A stretch of DNA of 64,000 nt from contig CALKNK010000013.1 in the NCBI GenBank assembly GCA_938091165.1, positions 1 to 64,000 of the forward strand, in the 5' to 3' direction. The notes under the pieces were generated by a model, which worked only from the letters and a program-made list of their open reading frames with translations, was not told where the DNA came from and did no database searches. A program made the translations under genes and the position numbers. Positions 52,483-61,426 of this stretch are shown piece after piece. The DNA comes from an uncultured Ilumatobacter sp. (GTDB lineage: Bacteria > Actinomycetota > Acidimicrobiia > Acidimicrobiales > Ilumatobacteraceae). Within the stretch, counting starts at the first letter, position 1; the number at the start of each line of letters is the position of its first letter.

Positions 52483-52518
52483 GCGATGCAACGTTATCTC
52501 GCTGCATCGACCATGGGA

Positions 52519-52941
52519 TCAGGCCGGTGGGTAGACGCCCATTGCCTTAGACTTCTCGGTGCTCCAGAAGATGACTGCGATTTCGTCAATCAGCGAGACA
52601 AGCTTTTCGCCAGCCGCTGGGTCCATGGTCTTCTTTGCCTCGCCAGCTTGATGGATGGCGTCCCAGAAGAGCTGGTGCAGGTTTGGGTGTGCTGCGAAAT
52701 GGTCTGGCGCGAAGAAGTCTGCCCAGAGCACCATCAGGTGATGCTTAGTTTCCTCGGCCCGAGCTTCTTTAATTGAGATACAGCGAGCGCGAAAAACCTC
52801 ATCGTCAGACTCCGCATACTTTTTGGCGGTCTTGAGGACCGACAAAGCTTCGATCTTGGCCTGCGCAGGGTCATAGACGCCGCAGTAGAGGTCGCAGTGT
52901 GCGTGAGCGGCAGTGGCGTTTGCAAAAAGCTTGGCGAACAT
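52519..52941 (-). CDS. sodN: Nickel-containing superoxide dismutase
   Basis: 140 residues. The propeptide MFAKLFANATAAHA should be cut before His15, giving the nickel hook HCDLYCGVYDPAQA. His1, Cys2 and Cys6 (mature numbering) are present, but the usual Pro5 of HCDLPCG is Tyr. The rest, including AEETKHHLMVLWADFF and helix-rich C-terminus, is normal for NiSOD. It dismutates superoxide in a hexamer. The maturation protease gene sodX is divergent. Codon TAC is unambiguous in the sequence. Confidence 0.93.
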   Translation of the reverse strand: MFAKLFANATAAHAHCDLYCGVYDPAQAKIEALSVLKTAKKYAESDDEVFRARCISIKEARAEETKHHLMVLWADFFAPDHFAAHPNLHQLFWDAIHQAGEAKKTMDPAAGEKLVSLIDEIAVIFWSTEKSKAMGVYPPA

Positions 52942-53064
52942 TTATCTCTCCTTGAGATTCGGATGGGGCCATATCTGATGTACCCCTGAACGGTTTCCCG
53001 AAACATACACTCATCAAATGCGATCGGGCACCGATCAGCACCACAATTCAGCACCACAATCTTC

Positions 53065-53412
53065 ATGTTTTTCCGACTTCAACAGATGGATCCTGATCGG
53101 CGTCGCCCGCGCCGACTTCCACTGCGCCGATTCCTGAGCTGTGATCGATCGATGGAACCGACGATTGTGGATGGTCAAGGTCTGATCGGCACCACCTTAG
53201 GACGAGTGCGGGTTGACCAAATCCGGACGTTCGTACATCCAAATCGGCCGGGGTTTTGGATGGTCAAACGTGTCAGCGCCACCGACGGCAAGTCGATGAT
53301 CGTTGAGTCGGACAATCGAGATATTCCCACAGAGGATTCCCACTCGTTCGGCCCCGTCGATACGGCCGGCTCGTACCGCATCGTGGTCAAAATCCCTCGG
53401 CGCTGGATGTAG
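53065..53412 (+). CDS. sodX: Nickel SOD maturation protease SodX, signal-peptidase-like
   Basis: 115 residues. The catalytic serine is Ser29 in CDRSMEPTI and the general-base lysine Lys68 in WMVKRVSAT, followed by VESDNRDIPTEDSHSFGPV, the box-E region. There is no membrane anchor, which fits the NiSOD-specific members of the S24/S26 family. It should remove the SodN propeptide. It is divergent from sodN with a 123-base gap. Start ATG 53065 or 53086. Confidence 0.85.
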   Translation: MFFRLQQMDPDRRRPRRLPLRRFLSCDRSMEPTIVDGQGLIGTTLGRVRVDQIRTFVHPNRPGFWMVKRVSATDGKSMIVESDNRDIPTEDSHSFGPVDTAGSYRIVVKIPRRWM

Positions 53413-53444
53413 CGCATCAGGTGCGTGGACCTACGCTCAATTTC

Positions 53445-54185
53445 ATGCCTATCTACTTGTGCCACGAACGCCCCGACCTCGATACGCACATTGCGTCAGT
53501 CGTCGATGCGCGTCCTGGCGCTGTCGTTCTTTCGCGTTCAGCGTTTCATCCGGGCGGCGGCGGCCAGGTCAGTGACATCGGGTCATTGGAGACCTCAAGT
53601 GGGCCTGTCGCGGTCACGCGCATTGAATTAGATGGTGATACGACGTGGCATATCCTGGGGGATAAATCAGCGATCGTGGACGGTGACGTCGAGGTGCGAA
53701 TCGATATGGATCACCGTCGCCGTGTCGCCTCGCTTCATACGATGAGCCATGTACTCAATGCGTTCGTCTTCGAAGAATTTGAGGGCTCTCTCGTCACCGG
53801 CGCTCAAATCAACGGCGATGGCACCGGACGGATGGATTTTGATCTAAGCCAAATCGATAACGATCGCCTCCGGGCGCTTGAGGCCCCGGTTAACAACACG
53901 ATCAAACATGGACACACAGTTAAATCTGTCTACGTCGACGTCGACGAGGCTGCAACAACCCACGGTTTGGTCCGCTCGCTCTCCGTCGCTCCCCCGCCCA
54001 CCAGGGACGGTCGCCTTCGGCTGATCGACATCGCCGGACTTGACCGCCAGGCCTGCGGCGGCACGCATCTTTCGAATACCGCAGAGAGCCCCCCGTTCAG
54101 GATCGGCAAAATCGAGAACAAGGGCAAGCGCAATCGACGCGTTCGTTTCACGTTGGGAGCAGAACATGACAGAGCAGCAGGCTGA
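53445..54185 (+). CDS. Alanyl-tRNA editing protein AlaX
   Basis: About 246 residues from ATG 53445; GTG 53421 is also open. AFHPGGGGQVSDIG is the N-terminal AlaRS-like block, LHTMSHVLNAFVFEE gives the HxxxH zinc pair and ACGGTHLSN the CxxxH pair. Free-standing AlaX hydrolyses Ser-tRNA(Ala) or Gly-tRNA(Ala). The stop overlaps the methyltransferase start by 20 bases. It lies 32 bases after sodX. Confidence 0.9.
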   Translation: MPIYLCHERPDLDTHIASVVDARPGAVVLSRSAFHPGGGGQVSDIGSLETSSGPVAVTRIELDGDTTWHILGDKSAIVDGDVEVRIDMDHRRRVASLHTMSHVLNAFVFEEFEGSLVTGAQINGDGTGRMDFDLSQIDNDRLRALEAPVNNTIKHGHTVKSVYVDVDEAATTHGLVRSLSVAPPPTRDGRLRLIDIAGLDRQACGGTHLSNTAESPPFRIGKIENKGKRNRRVRFTLGAEHDRAAG

Positions 54186-54777
54186 GCCGAACAAATGGAC
54201 CGAAATCGTGCGAGACGACCCCGCTCACTCGCATCGTTACGTCGAACGATTTCGGACGATGAAAGCCGAGGGCCACGACCTCGCTGGTGAGGCACGGTTA
54301 ATTGACGCCTTGGCACCCCGCTCTGCGCGGGTCCTCGACGCTGGATGTGGCCCAGGTCGTGTTGGAGCATTTCTCCACACACTCGGTCACACCGTCGTCG
54401 GCGTCGATCTCGATCCGGTGCTGGTCGTCGCCGCAAACGCAGACCACCCGGGCCCAACCTGGATTGTCGGGGATCTCGCTGAACTCAACCTGCCATCAGA
54501 CGTGGCTGCTGATGGTTTCGACGTCGTTGTCTCGGCAGGCAACGTCGTAACTTTCCTAGCGCCAAGTACTCGCCGGGCTGTGCTGACGAACTTGCGCCAA
54601 AGCCTTCGCTCTGAGGGCCGTTTGGTTATCGGGTTTGGAGCCGGGCGTGAATATCCCTTTGAAAACTTTTTTGACGATGTCACTGCGGTCGGATTGGCTG
54701 TTGACGTTTGTCTCAGTACCTGGGATGGTCGCCCTTTCGACTCGACATCTCAGTTTCTGGTCGCGATCCTAAGCTGA
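54166..54777 (+). CDS. Class I SAM-dependent methyltransferase
   Basis: 203 residues. RVLDAGCGPGRVGAFLHTLG is motif I and VVGVDLDPVLV motif II; DVVVSAGNVVTF is motif IV. Ribosome-binding site GGGAG precedes ATG 54166. Small stand-alone methyltransferase; the substrate cannot be told. It overlaps the alaX end and probably shares its transcript. The open frame upstream is the overlap. Confidence 0.85.
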   Translation: MTEQQAEPNKWTEIVRDDPAHSHRYVERFRTMKAEGHDLAGEARLIDALAPRSARVLDAGCGPGRVGAFLHTLGHTVVGVDLDPVLVVAANADHPGPTWIVGDLAELNLPSDVAADGFDVVVSAGNVVTFLAPSTRRAVLTNLRQSLRSEGRLVIGFGAGREYPFENFFDDVTAVGLAVDVCLSTWDGRPFDSTSQFLVAILS

Positions 54778-54804
54778 GATTCTTCCTCGGTACGATTCAC
54801 GTGC

Positions 54805-55206
54805 ATGCAGATCGTTTCCGCACTGTTCGTCGAGAACTTCGAAATGCGTCAGGCTCCCGGCCCATCGACCCGCATCGACATGACCGGCGTTATGTTCAGC
54901 CAAGTAGCCCCCACCTCAGCGCCGGTTACTATCGACCCCCACCTCGTGGCCTTGATCTTCTGCCCTGAGGGAGCCTCCGGTAACGGCGTCTTCGAGGTGA
55001 TTTTTCGCAGCGGGGTGGAGGAGGAAAGCGAGCAGCTGGCGCGCAATGTCAGTCCGTTCACTGTCGAACCGGGAAAATTCACCTATCGGCTCGTGAAGGG
55101 CGAGCTCGACTTCGACGGATACAAACAAATTTTTGCGCACTGTCGCGTGAACAAGAACCCGTGGCACCTCGTTCCATTTACGCTACTTCCGCCCGTAACA
55201 GACTGA
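54805..55206 (+). CDS. Unknown beta-rich protein, 133 residues
   Basis: ATG 54805 opens a frame with alternating hydrophobic strands (VSALFVENFEMRQ, VALIFCPEGASGNGVFEVIF, FTYRLVKGELDFDGYKQI), the composition of a small beta-sandwich. It sits between the methyltransferase and transketolase on the same strand. The pattern is similar in style to actinobacterial DUF6941 proteins, but I am not sure. No catalytic motif is seen. Confidence 0.65.
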   Translation: MQIVSALFVENFEMRQAPGPSTRIDMTGVMFSQVAPTSAPVTIDPHLVALIFCPEGASGNGVFEVIFRSGVEEESEQLARNVSPFTVEPGKFTYRLVKGELDFDGYKQIFAHCRVNKNPWHLVPFTLLPPVTD

Positions 55207-55248
55207 CGGTTCGCCGGTTCGGGGCCGAGCTCAACTACTGTCGCACGC

Positions 55249-57195
55249 GTGTCGCTGACTTTTGAACAAGACGCTGCCGCCATCTCTCTTTTGAGAGGCA
55301 TGTCGATGGATGGGCCGCTCACCGCAAACAGTGGGCACCAAGGCACCGGGATGGCCCTTGCTCCCCTCGCCCACGTGCTTTATAGCCGGGTGATGAAGCA
55401 CGATCCGGCGGATCCGCACTGGACCGATCGCGACCGATTTATTCTGTCCGGCGGCCATGTCTCAATCCTTCAGTACTCGATGCTGTTCCTCTGTGGCTAC
55501 GGCCTCCAACTTGAGGACCTTCAACAGTTCCGCCAGTGGGGCTCGCTGACGCCCGGACATCCTGAAGTCGGCCACACCGCCGGCGTTGAGGTGACAACGG
55601 GTCCGCTCGGTCAAGGCTTTGCGAACGCCGTGGGTATGGCCATTGCCGAGGCAAACCTGCGCGCTCGATTCGGAGCCGATGCAGTAGACCACCACACCTT
55701 TGTGGTTGCGGGCGACGGTTGCCTCATGGAGGGCGTAAGCCACGAAGCCGCTTCCTGGGCAGGCCATCTCGGCTTGGGGCATCTCGTCTGCATTTTCGAC
55801 GACAACAAAATCACCATCGACGGCGCCACCGACCTTACCGTCAGCGAAGACACCGCCGCACGATTCCGGTCTTACGGATGGGACGTTCAAGAGGTAGGCG
55901 ACATTAGTAACGACGTCGATGCTCTCGAGGCGGTTCTCAACGCCGCCAAAGAAACAGCGCAACCGACCCTGATCATGTTGCGCACCCACATCGGCTATCC
56001 CTCTCCCGATCACGTCGACACGAATCATGCGCATGGCAACCCATTTACCTCCGAAGATGTCACCCGAACGAAAGCGGTGATGGGGATTCCGGATGAGCCT
56101 TTCTGGGCCCCGTCTGAACTCGTCGAGGCATATCGAGCACATGTCGGTGCCCGCGGCGCAGCGTCCCACGCTGCCTGGCGAGCGGCATCGGTGTCGGCAA
56201 CCGAGTCAGCTGACTGGCGCGCTGCTTGGGCCCAGAACGGACTCGACGGCTGGAACACCGATCTTCCGGTGTACGAGCAAGGCGATTCGGTGGCCACCCG
56301 CAAGGCCATCCAGAAGGCGCTCGACGCTACCTTCGCGCTTTTGCCTGGTTTGATGAGCGGGTCAGCGGACCTCAAGGGCAGCAATGGCGTCGCCCTCGGT
56401 GCATCCGTTCCATTCGGCAACGGGAACGAGGCCGGTCGCTACCTGCACTTCGGCGTGCGAGAGCACGCGATGGGTGCTACGGCCGTTGGCATGTCAGCAC
56501 ATGGCGGTGTTCTTCCAGTTACTGCGACGTTCTTCGTGTTCGCCGACTACATGCGGCCGCCAATCCGTCTGGCTGCTCTTACAGGTGCCAAGGTGTGCTT
56601 TGTGTTCACTCACGACTCCGTCGGTGTCGGAGAAGACGGCCCCACCCACCAGCCAGTCGAGCAGCTCGCCTCGCTGCGAGCTATCCCGGGCCTGCATGTG
56701 ATCCGGCCAGCTGATGCGAACGAGACTATCCAGGCGTGGGCTGACGCGGTTCTGCACGACGGACCCACGGCCATCGTTCTCAGCCGACAAAACATCGCGG
56801 TTACCACCGATGGCGAAGCCGTCTGCACGGGCGCAGCTATCGTCTATTCCACCGAATACCCCCAAGTCGTTTTAGCCGCAACCGGCAGCGAAGTGGCCTT
56901 GTGTACCCAGGCAGCCCAGCAACTCGCAGCAACAGGCATCAAGGCACAGGTTGTGTCCATGCCGAGCTGGGACCGCTTCGACGAGCAGAGCGACGACTTC
57001 AAAGCTGGCGTGTTCCCCACGGGCGTTCCGGTGCTCTCCGTCGAGGCCGGCGTCACGTTCGGGTGGGCCAAGTACGCCGATGCCTCGATCGGCATCGACC
57101 GATTCGGAGCCAGCGCCCCGGGTGGCCTCGTGCTCGACAAGCTTGGCATCAACGTCGACAACGTGGTGGCCCAGGCCACAGCGCTGGCGAACTGA
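55249..57195 (+). CDS. tkt: Transketolase
   Basis: 648 residues from GTG 55249. NSGHQGTGMALAPLAHVLY and GPLGQGFANAVGMAIAE are the substrate and phosphate parts, GDGCLMEGVSHEAASWAG with DDNKITIDG binds thiamine diphosphate, and in the C-terminal half FTHDSVGVGEDGPTHQP is the pyrimidine domain signature. It transfers two-carbon units in the pentose phosphate and Calvin pathways. Transaldolase follows after 32 bases; together they make the non-oxidative pentose phosphate branch. Length is normal. Confidence 0.95.
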   Translation: MSLTFEQDAAAISLLRGMSMDGPLTANSGHQGTGMALAPLAHVLYSRVMKHDPADPHWTDRDRFILSGGHVSILQYSMLFLCGYGLQLEDLQQFRQWGSLTPGHPEVGHTAGVEVTTGPLGQGFANAVGMAIAEANLRARFGADAVDHHTFVVAGDGCLMEGVSHEAASWAGHLGLGHLVCIFDDNKITIDGATDLTVSEDTAARFRSYGWDVQEVGDISNDVDALEAVLNAAKETAQPTLIMLRTHIGYPSPDHVDTNHAHGNPFTSEDVTRTKAVMGIPDEPFWAPSELVEAYRAHVGARGAASHAAWRAASVSATESADWRAAWAQNGLDGWNTDLPVYEQGDSVATRKAIQKALDATFALLPGLMSGSADLKGSNGVALGASVPFGNGNEAGRYLHFGVREHAMGATAVGMSAHGGVLPVTATFFVFADYMRPPIRLAALTGAKVCFVFTHDSVGVGEDGPTHQPVEQLASLRAIPGLHVIRPADANETIQAWADAVLHDGPTAIVLSRQNIAVTTDGEAVCTGAAIVYSTEYPQVVLAATGSEVALCTQAAQQLAATGIKAQVVSMPSWDRFDEQSDDFKAGVFPTGVPVLSVEAGVTFGWAKYADASIGIDRFGASAPGGLVLDKLGINVDNVVAQATALAN

Positions 57196-57227
57196 ACTCG
57201 AACCAACGATCAAACTGGAGCAACGAC

Positions 57228-58337
57228 ATGAGTGACCGTTTGCAGGATCTCTTCGTCCAGCAGGGCCAGAGCCCGTGGCTGGACAACTTAAAGCGTGACT
57301 ACATCACCTCCGGCAAACTCGTCGAAGTGCGCGACAGCGGTGTCCGTGGACTCACCTCGAATCCGTCGATCTTCCAGAAGGCAATTCAGGGTTCGGCCGA
57401 CTACGACGAGCAGTTCAACGAGATCGCTGCCGATGGCGGGTCGATCGTTGACGACTACTGGTCGCTCGTCATCCGTGACATTCACGGTGCTTGTGACGTG
57501 TTCTCGAAGGTCTACGACCAGTCGAACGGCACCGATGGATACGTCAGTGTCGAAGTGGCACCGAGCCTCGCCCACGATGGCCCGGGCACGGAGGCTGCTG
57601 CGCGGGAGTTGCACGAACGAATCCAGCGCCGCAACCTGATGGTCAAGATCCCGGGTACAGCCGAGGGCATCGCTCCTATCGAGCAGATGATTGCCGAAGG
57701 TCGTTCGATCAACGTCACGTTGATCTTCAGCGTGCCGCGCTATGCCGAAGTGATCGACGCGTACCTCACCGGGCTCGAGCGCTTCGCCAAAGATCCCGAC
57801 GCCGATCTGTCACAAGTTGCCAGCGTCGCAAGCTTCTTCATTAGCCGTGTCGACGTCGAGGTCGACAAGCGTCTTGAGGCGAATGGATCCGATGCCGCCC
57901 TCGCGCTGCGCGGCAAGGCTGCAGTTGCTCAGGGCAAGCTTGCCTACAAGTTGTTCGCCGAGCGGTTTAGCGGTCCCCGTTGGGAAGCGCTCGCAGCACG
58001 TGGCGCCCACGTCCAGCGTCCGCTGTGGGCTTCGACCGGTGCCAAGAACCCCGCTTACTCTGACGTGCTTTACGTCGACGAACTCATCGGCTCCGACACT
58101 GTCAACACCCTGCCCGAGCCGACCCTCGAAGCCTTCGCCGATCACGGCACCGTCGCTCGTCGCGTCGATGCTGACGTCGACGAGTCTGCAGCAGTCTGGG
58201 CGGCACTCCCCTCAGTGGGCGTCGACATGGACGACGTCGCCGATCAACTCGAACGTGAGGGTGTTGCGAGCTTCATCAGTGCATTCGATGAGTTGATCGA
58301 AGCCCTCAAGGATAAGGCGGCAGAACTCCGCAGCTGA
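57228..58337 (+). CDS. tal: Transaldolase
   Basis: 369 residues from ATG 57228 with GGAG ahead. The frame upstream is overlap with tkt. SNPSIFQKAIQGSADYDEQF near the N-terminus, NLMVKIPGTAEGI with the Schiff-base lysine, and INVTLIFSVPRY are family blocks; the ASTGAKNPAYSDVLYV loop is typical of the actinobacterial long transaldolase. It moves dihydroxyacetone units between sugar phosphates. Convergent with the molybdopterin oxidoreductase by 18 bases. Confidence 0.96.
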   Translation: MSDRLQDLFVQQGQSPWLDNLKRDYITSGKLVEVRDSGVRGLTSNPSIFQKAIQGSADYDEQFNEIAADGGSIVDDYWSLVIRDIHGACDVFSKVYDQSNGTDGYVSVEVAPSLAHDGPGTEAAARELHERIQRRNLMVKIPGTAEGIAPIEQMIAEGRSINVTLIFSVPRYAEVIDAYLTGLERFAKDPDADLSQVASVASFFISRVDVEVDKRLEANGSDAALALRGKAAVAQGKLAYKLFAERFSGPRWEALAARGAHVQRPLWASTGAKNPAYSDVLYVDELIGSDTVNTLPEPTLEAFADHGTVARRVDADVDESAAVWAALPSVGVDMDDVADQLEREGVASFISAFDELIEALKDKAAELRS

Positions 58338-58355
58338 ATTCGACGCTGCTTTGCC

Positions 58356-59900
58356 TTAACTCTCGACGGTGAGCGAGATGCGATGATAGCCTTGGGCACC
58401 GTTCGGGGCGACGGCTGCCGGCTCTGACGCCTGCGGTTCGCCCATTCCGTCGAATGCCCGCGCTTCGATCGTGTGATTGCGTGGTTCGACATCGTTTAAT
58501 CGATACACCCATTGGACCCAGGTATCATTAGATGGCACCGAAGCCACCTCGGCGTCGCGCCACTCGCCTTCGTCGACGCGAATTTGCACCTTCGAGACAC
58601 CGCGATGCACTGCCCACGCGACGCCGCCGATCGCAACCTCGCCAGTCCTTTTCGAACCGCTGCGGGGCGTGTCAATTCGTGCCATAGTTTTGACCGGTCC
58701 GAGCTTCGACCATCCTCGCGGGATCCAGTAAGCATCAAACTCGTCCCAGCGGGTCAGGCGGATGTCCGTCACCCATTTAGTTGCGGAGACGTAACCAAAT
58801 AAGCCGGGTACGACAATCCGGACGGGGTAGCCGTGCTGGGCCGGCAGCGGTTCACCGTTCATGGCAATCGCCAACATGGCGTCGCGGCCGTCCATGATTG
58901 ATTCGAGAGGACTTCCGCAAGTCCAGCCATCGATCGAGCGACTGACTACTTGCTCGGCAGCCGGCTGCACACCGGCCTCGTCAAGGATGTCTTTCAGTCG
59001 TACGCCTTGCCAAAGCGCGTTGCCGACCAGGTCCCCACCGACTGGATTCGACACACATGCCAGCGTGATGAGGCGCTCGATCTGCTGGCGAGCAAGCAGG
59101 TCATCAAACGTCAGCTCGATTGGGTTGTCCACAAGGCCGCTGATCTTCAGCTTCCAGGTGTCGACTCGGACCTGCGGCACGACGAGGGCTGTATCAATCC
59201 GATAGAAGCTGTCGTTAGGCACGACAAAGGATTCAATGCCTTCGACCCCCAACTCGAAATCGCCGCCGACAGCTTGTGCTGCGGTGTCAACATCAGGAAT
59301 CACCAGGTTTGCGCGTTCCTCGTTGACTTCGAAGCTCTGCTGCAAGATTCGTCCTACGCCTCCTGTGACCGCTGCTGCGGATCCTACGGTGACCGCTCCG
59401 GTAAGGAACTGACGCCGGTCGACGCCCATCATCACGCGCCGACCATCTTGCTCCGACATTTGAGGTTTCGGGCCAAGCCACCAGAGGACCGCGATCGAGA
59501 CACCCGTGCCAGCAATGGTCGGCAAGAGCTTGTCAATTGTCGGGGCAGGCCGAATCAACACGGCCCAGATGCCAACGGCCCCAACGGCTCCCGACAGCGC
59601 AAACGCACCTACCCGCTCGCCACGAATCATCAAGATGCCAGCGATCACGCCAAGTCCGAGCACGACAATCAGGGCGCCCGACACGAGAACAGCCTTGTCG
59701 CTGGTTCCGAACTGCTCAATCGCCCAGTTCTTCAACCACTTCGGCGTCCAGTCGATGAATTCCTGGCCGACAGGCACCACTGGTGACGAGGATCCCTGAA
59801 CGAGGCCGACGATCAACTCGGCGGCGGCTAGGCCCGCAGCGGTCGCTAGTACGCCGAGAGCTGCGCCCAGTTTCTTCGAGCCATAGAACCGACCATTCAT
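58356..59900 (-). CDS. Membrane-anchored molybdopterin oxidoreductase (sulfite-oxidase-like)
   Basis: 514 residues from ATG 59900. Four membrane helices in the first 160 residues (e.g. GVLATAAGLAAAELIVGLV and VLVSGALIVVLGLGVIAGIL) precede an internal twin-arginine-like DRRQFLTGAVTVGSA. The sulfite-oxidase fold follows, with the molybdenum cysteine in LACVSNPVGG and LPAQHGYPVRIVVPGLFGY; a C-terminal Mo-co dimerisation domain ends the protein. The substrate is unknown. Longer starts run into a gene fragment on the other strand. Tat genes occur elsewhere in the window. Confidence 0.88.
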   Translation of the reverse strand: MNGRFYGSKKLGAALGVLATAAGLAAAELIVGLVQGSSSPVVPVGQEFIDWTPKWLKNWAIEQFGTSDKAVLVSGALIVVLGLGVIAGILMIRGERVGAFALSGAVGAVGIWAVLIRPAPTIDKLLPTIAGTGVSIAVLWWLGPKPQMSEQDGRRVMMGVDRRQFLTGAVTVGSAAAVTGGVGRILQQSFEVNEERANLVIPDVDTAAQAVGGDFELGVEGIESFVVPNDSFYRIDTALVVPQVRVDTWKLKISGLVDNPIELTFDDLLARQQIERLITLACVSNPVGGDLVGNALWQGVRLKDILDEAGVQPAAEQVVSRSIDGWTCGSPLESIMDGRDAMLAIAMNGEPLPAQHGYPVRIVVPGLFGYVSATKWVTDIRLTRWDEFDAYWIPRGWSKLGPVKTMARIDTPRSGSKRTGEVAIGGVAWAVHRGVSKVQIRVDEGEWRDAEVASVPSNDTWVQWVYRLNDVEPRNHTIEARAFDGMGEPQASEPAAVAPNGAQGYHRISLTVES

Positions 59901-60321
59901 TGCATCAGATGTATCTGAATCTGCTGATGCTTGCGCTCGGGACATCGTCGAAGAACTCGGAGTTTCTGGATCTGTTCGACTTACGACAGAGTTGGTTTCC
60001 GAAGCTCTCGGTCTCATTATCGATGAGCCTGACATGCTTGACCTGAAAATTGCCACCGCTGCGCTTGCAGAGATGCGTGATACCTACGAAATATTCAAGC
60101 CCTACAAGAACGAGCGCAAGGTCTCGATCTTCGGATCGGCTCGGATTTTGAACCAATGGACTTGGACAAAAATCCATAGAAACGACCCTGGCGCTGCTGC
60201 AGGGCCAGAGTCATCTAATCTTCCACCAGGCCTCCTTGACACACAGAACAAGTTGATCAGCTTGAACAGTACTGGTGGCCACTCCGGGCCCGATCAGATC
60301 GGGATCGCTTCACTACTGTGA
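59899..60321 (+). pseudogene. N-terminal fragment of a LOG-family (TIGR00730-type) protein
   Basis: An open frame without a standard start (ATT at 59899) reads RDIVEELGVSGSVRLTTELV, then LKIATAALAEMRDTYEIFKP and KVSIFGSAR. This is the N-terminal region of LOG/lysine-decarboxylase-like phosphoribohydrolases. After GSAR (about 60145) similarity to the family stops and the frame ends at 60321, so the nucleotide-binding part (PGGxGTxxE) is missing. The remnant overlaps the start region of the oxidoreductase gene on the other strand. It probably arose by deletion. Confidence 0.55.
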
Positions 60322-60379
60322 GACGAAACAACAGAGTCTGGAAGTACCGGTCTCGAGTACCCAGTAAGGAGACAAACAT

Positions 60380-60961
60380 ATGGATCCCAAAGATTTTTTT
60401 CGAGAGGTCAGTGAAATTCTGACGCCTTTGGTCGAAGGGACCGATGCGTCCCAACTGACACAGGACACCCCCTGCGACAACTTCGCGGTCTGCGACTTGA
60501 TCGGCCACTTCACGCTTGGACGGTTCATTTTTGGGGCCGGGCTTGCTGGCGACACCGAGCGGGGCCAGGAGCTTGTTTCAACAATGCCGGCCAAATTTAG
60601 TGACGTTCTCGGAGACGACCATCACGACACGTACCGGCAAGCTACTGCATCGGTTGAAAGCGCCGTCGACGGCGTTTCAGACGTGAACGAAAATGTCAGC
60701 CTCGTCTTTGGTGAAATGCCAGCCGGATACGCACTGCAGATGCTCGCAGCGGACAACTACGTCCACTGTTGGGATCTAGCAACTGCGACCGGTCAGGACT
60801 TTTTCCCGCCCTCGCATTTGACCGACGAAGCTGCGACTTTCTTTAAGTCGTTCATCACCGACGACGCTCGTGCAGGCGGTTCGTTTGGGTCGGAGGTCGA
60901 AGTACCAGCCGACGCATCAAGCTTCGACCAGATGCTCGCGTTCTGCGGCCGCACACCCTGA
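60380..60961 (+). CDS. TIGR03086-type metal-binding protein (mycothiol-dependent maleylpyruvate isomerase-like)
   Basis: 193 residues with a strong site AAGGAG before ATG 60380. TDASQLTQDTPCDNFAVCDL and IGHFTLGRFIFGAGL followed by ADNYVHCWDLATATGQDF form the DinB/MDMPI-like four-helix bundle; the histidines of IGHF and YVHCWDLA are metal ligands in the family. Many actinobacterial members have no known function, a few are mycothiol-dependent isomerases or transferases. It stands alone between a gene fragment and the minus-strand group. Confidence 0.85.
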   Translation: MDPKDFFREVSEILTPLVEGTDASQLTQDTPCDNFAVCDLIGHFTLGRFIFGAGLAGDTERGQELVSTMPAKFSDVLGDDHHDTYRQATASVESAVDGVSDVNENVSLVFGEMPAGYALQMLAADNYVHCWDLATATGQDFFPPSHLTDEAATFFKSFITDDARAGGSFGSEVEVPADASSFDQMLAFCGRTP

Positions 60962-61069
60962 CAAGGACAGACACCTTTCACGCGCCACGTAGCTCAACTG
61001 ACAGAAACATCGCACCAGAACAGTGCGCTGCCTCTTTCAGTTTTCTGCACGGAGACGACATGACAGCCG

Positions 61070-61219
61070 TCAGCCGGTGACGCGTTCAATACCTCCTGGT
61101 CGCCAGGTCTGATCGAACCAACCCTCGAGTGGTCCGTACAGGCGGAGCAGCGTCAACCAGGACTTGCCTGACACAGACTGAGTCCAGTTGCTTGCGCCCT
61201 CAGCAGCCTCTTCGGTCAC
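61070..61219 (-). pseudogene. C-terminal fragment of a DUF1214-type protein, coupled to the gene before it
   Basis: A 49-residue frame starting GTG 61219 (overlapping the preceding stop as GTGA) reads SVSGKSWLTLLRLYGPLEGW then FDQTWRPGGIERVTG. This resembles the C-terminal end of DUF1214/DUF1254 proteins (GKxWxxLLRLYGPxEpWfdxTWRPgeiE). The rest of that family is absent. It may be a remnant that happens to retain coupling, or a small protein of its own. Confidence 0.45.
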
Positions 61220-61425
61220 CAGTTGTCTGAGTCGTCACCATCAAGTTGACGCAGAATTCCTGCGGCTTTTTCGATCGCGCGACGTGCCTGCATCAACTTT
61301 TTATCGTCGACGGGGCGTTGCACCTCGCCGTCAGCTACGGCTTCACGCAACGCATCGAAGGCGATCTCATCGATGTCGGCGCCGATCGCCGTCAGCCGAT
61401 GTGCAAAATCGCCATAATTCACCAC
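61216..61425 (-). CDS. Small conserved-looking helical protein, unknown
   Basis: 69 residues from GTG 61425 (or 61422), starting inside the last codons of the GlcF gene and ending GTGA with the next frame. YGDFAHRLTAIGADIDEIAF and RPVDDKKLMQARRAIEKAAG read as an amphipathic helical protein. No family recognised. The tight overlaps on both sides argue that it is translated. Confidence 0.6.
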   Translation of the reverse strand: MVNYGDFAHRLTAIGADIDEIAFDALREAVADGEVQRPVDDKKLMQARRAIEKAAGILRQLDGDDSDNW

Positions 61426-61426
61426 T

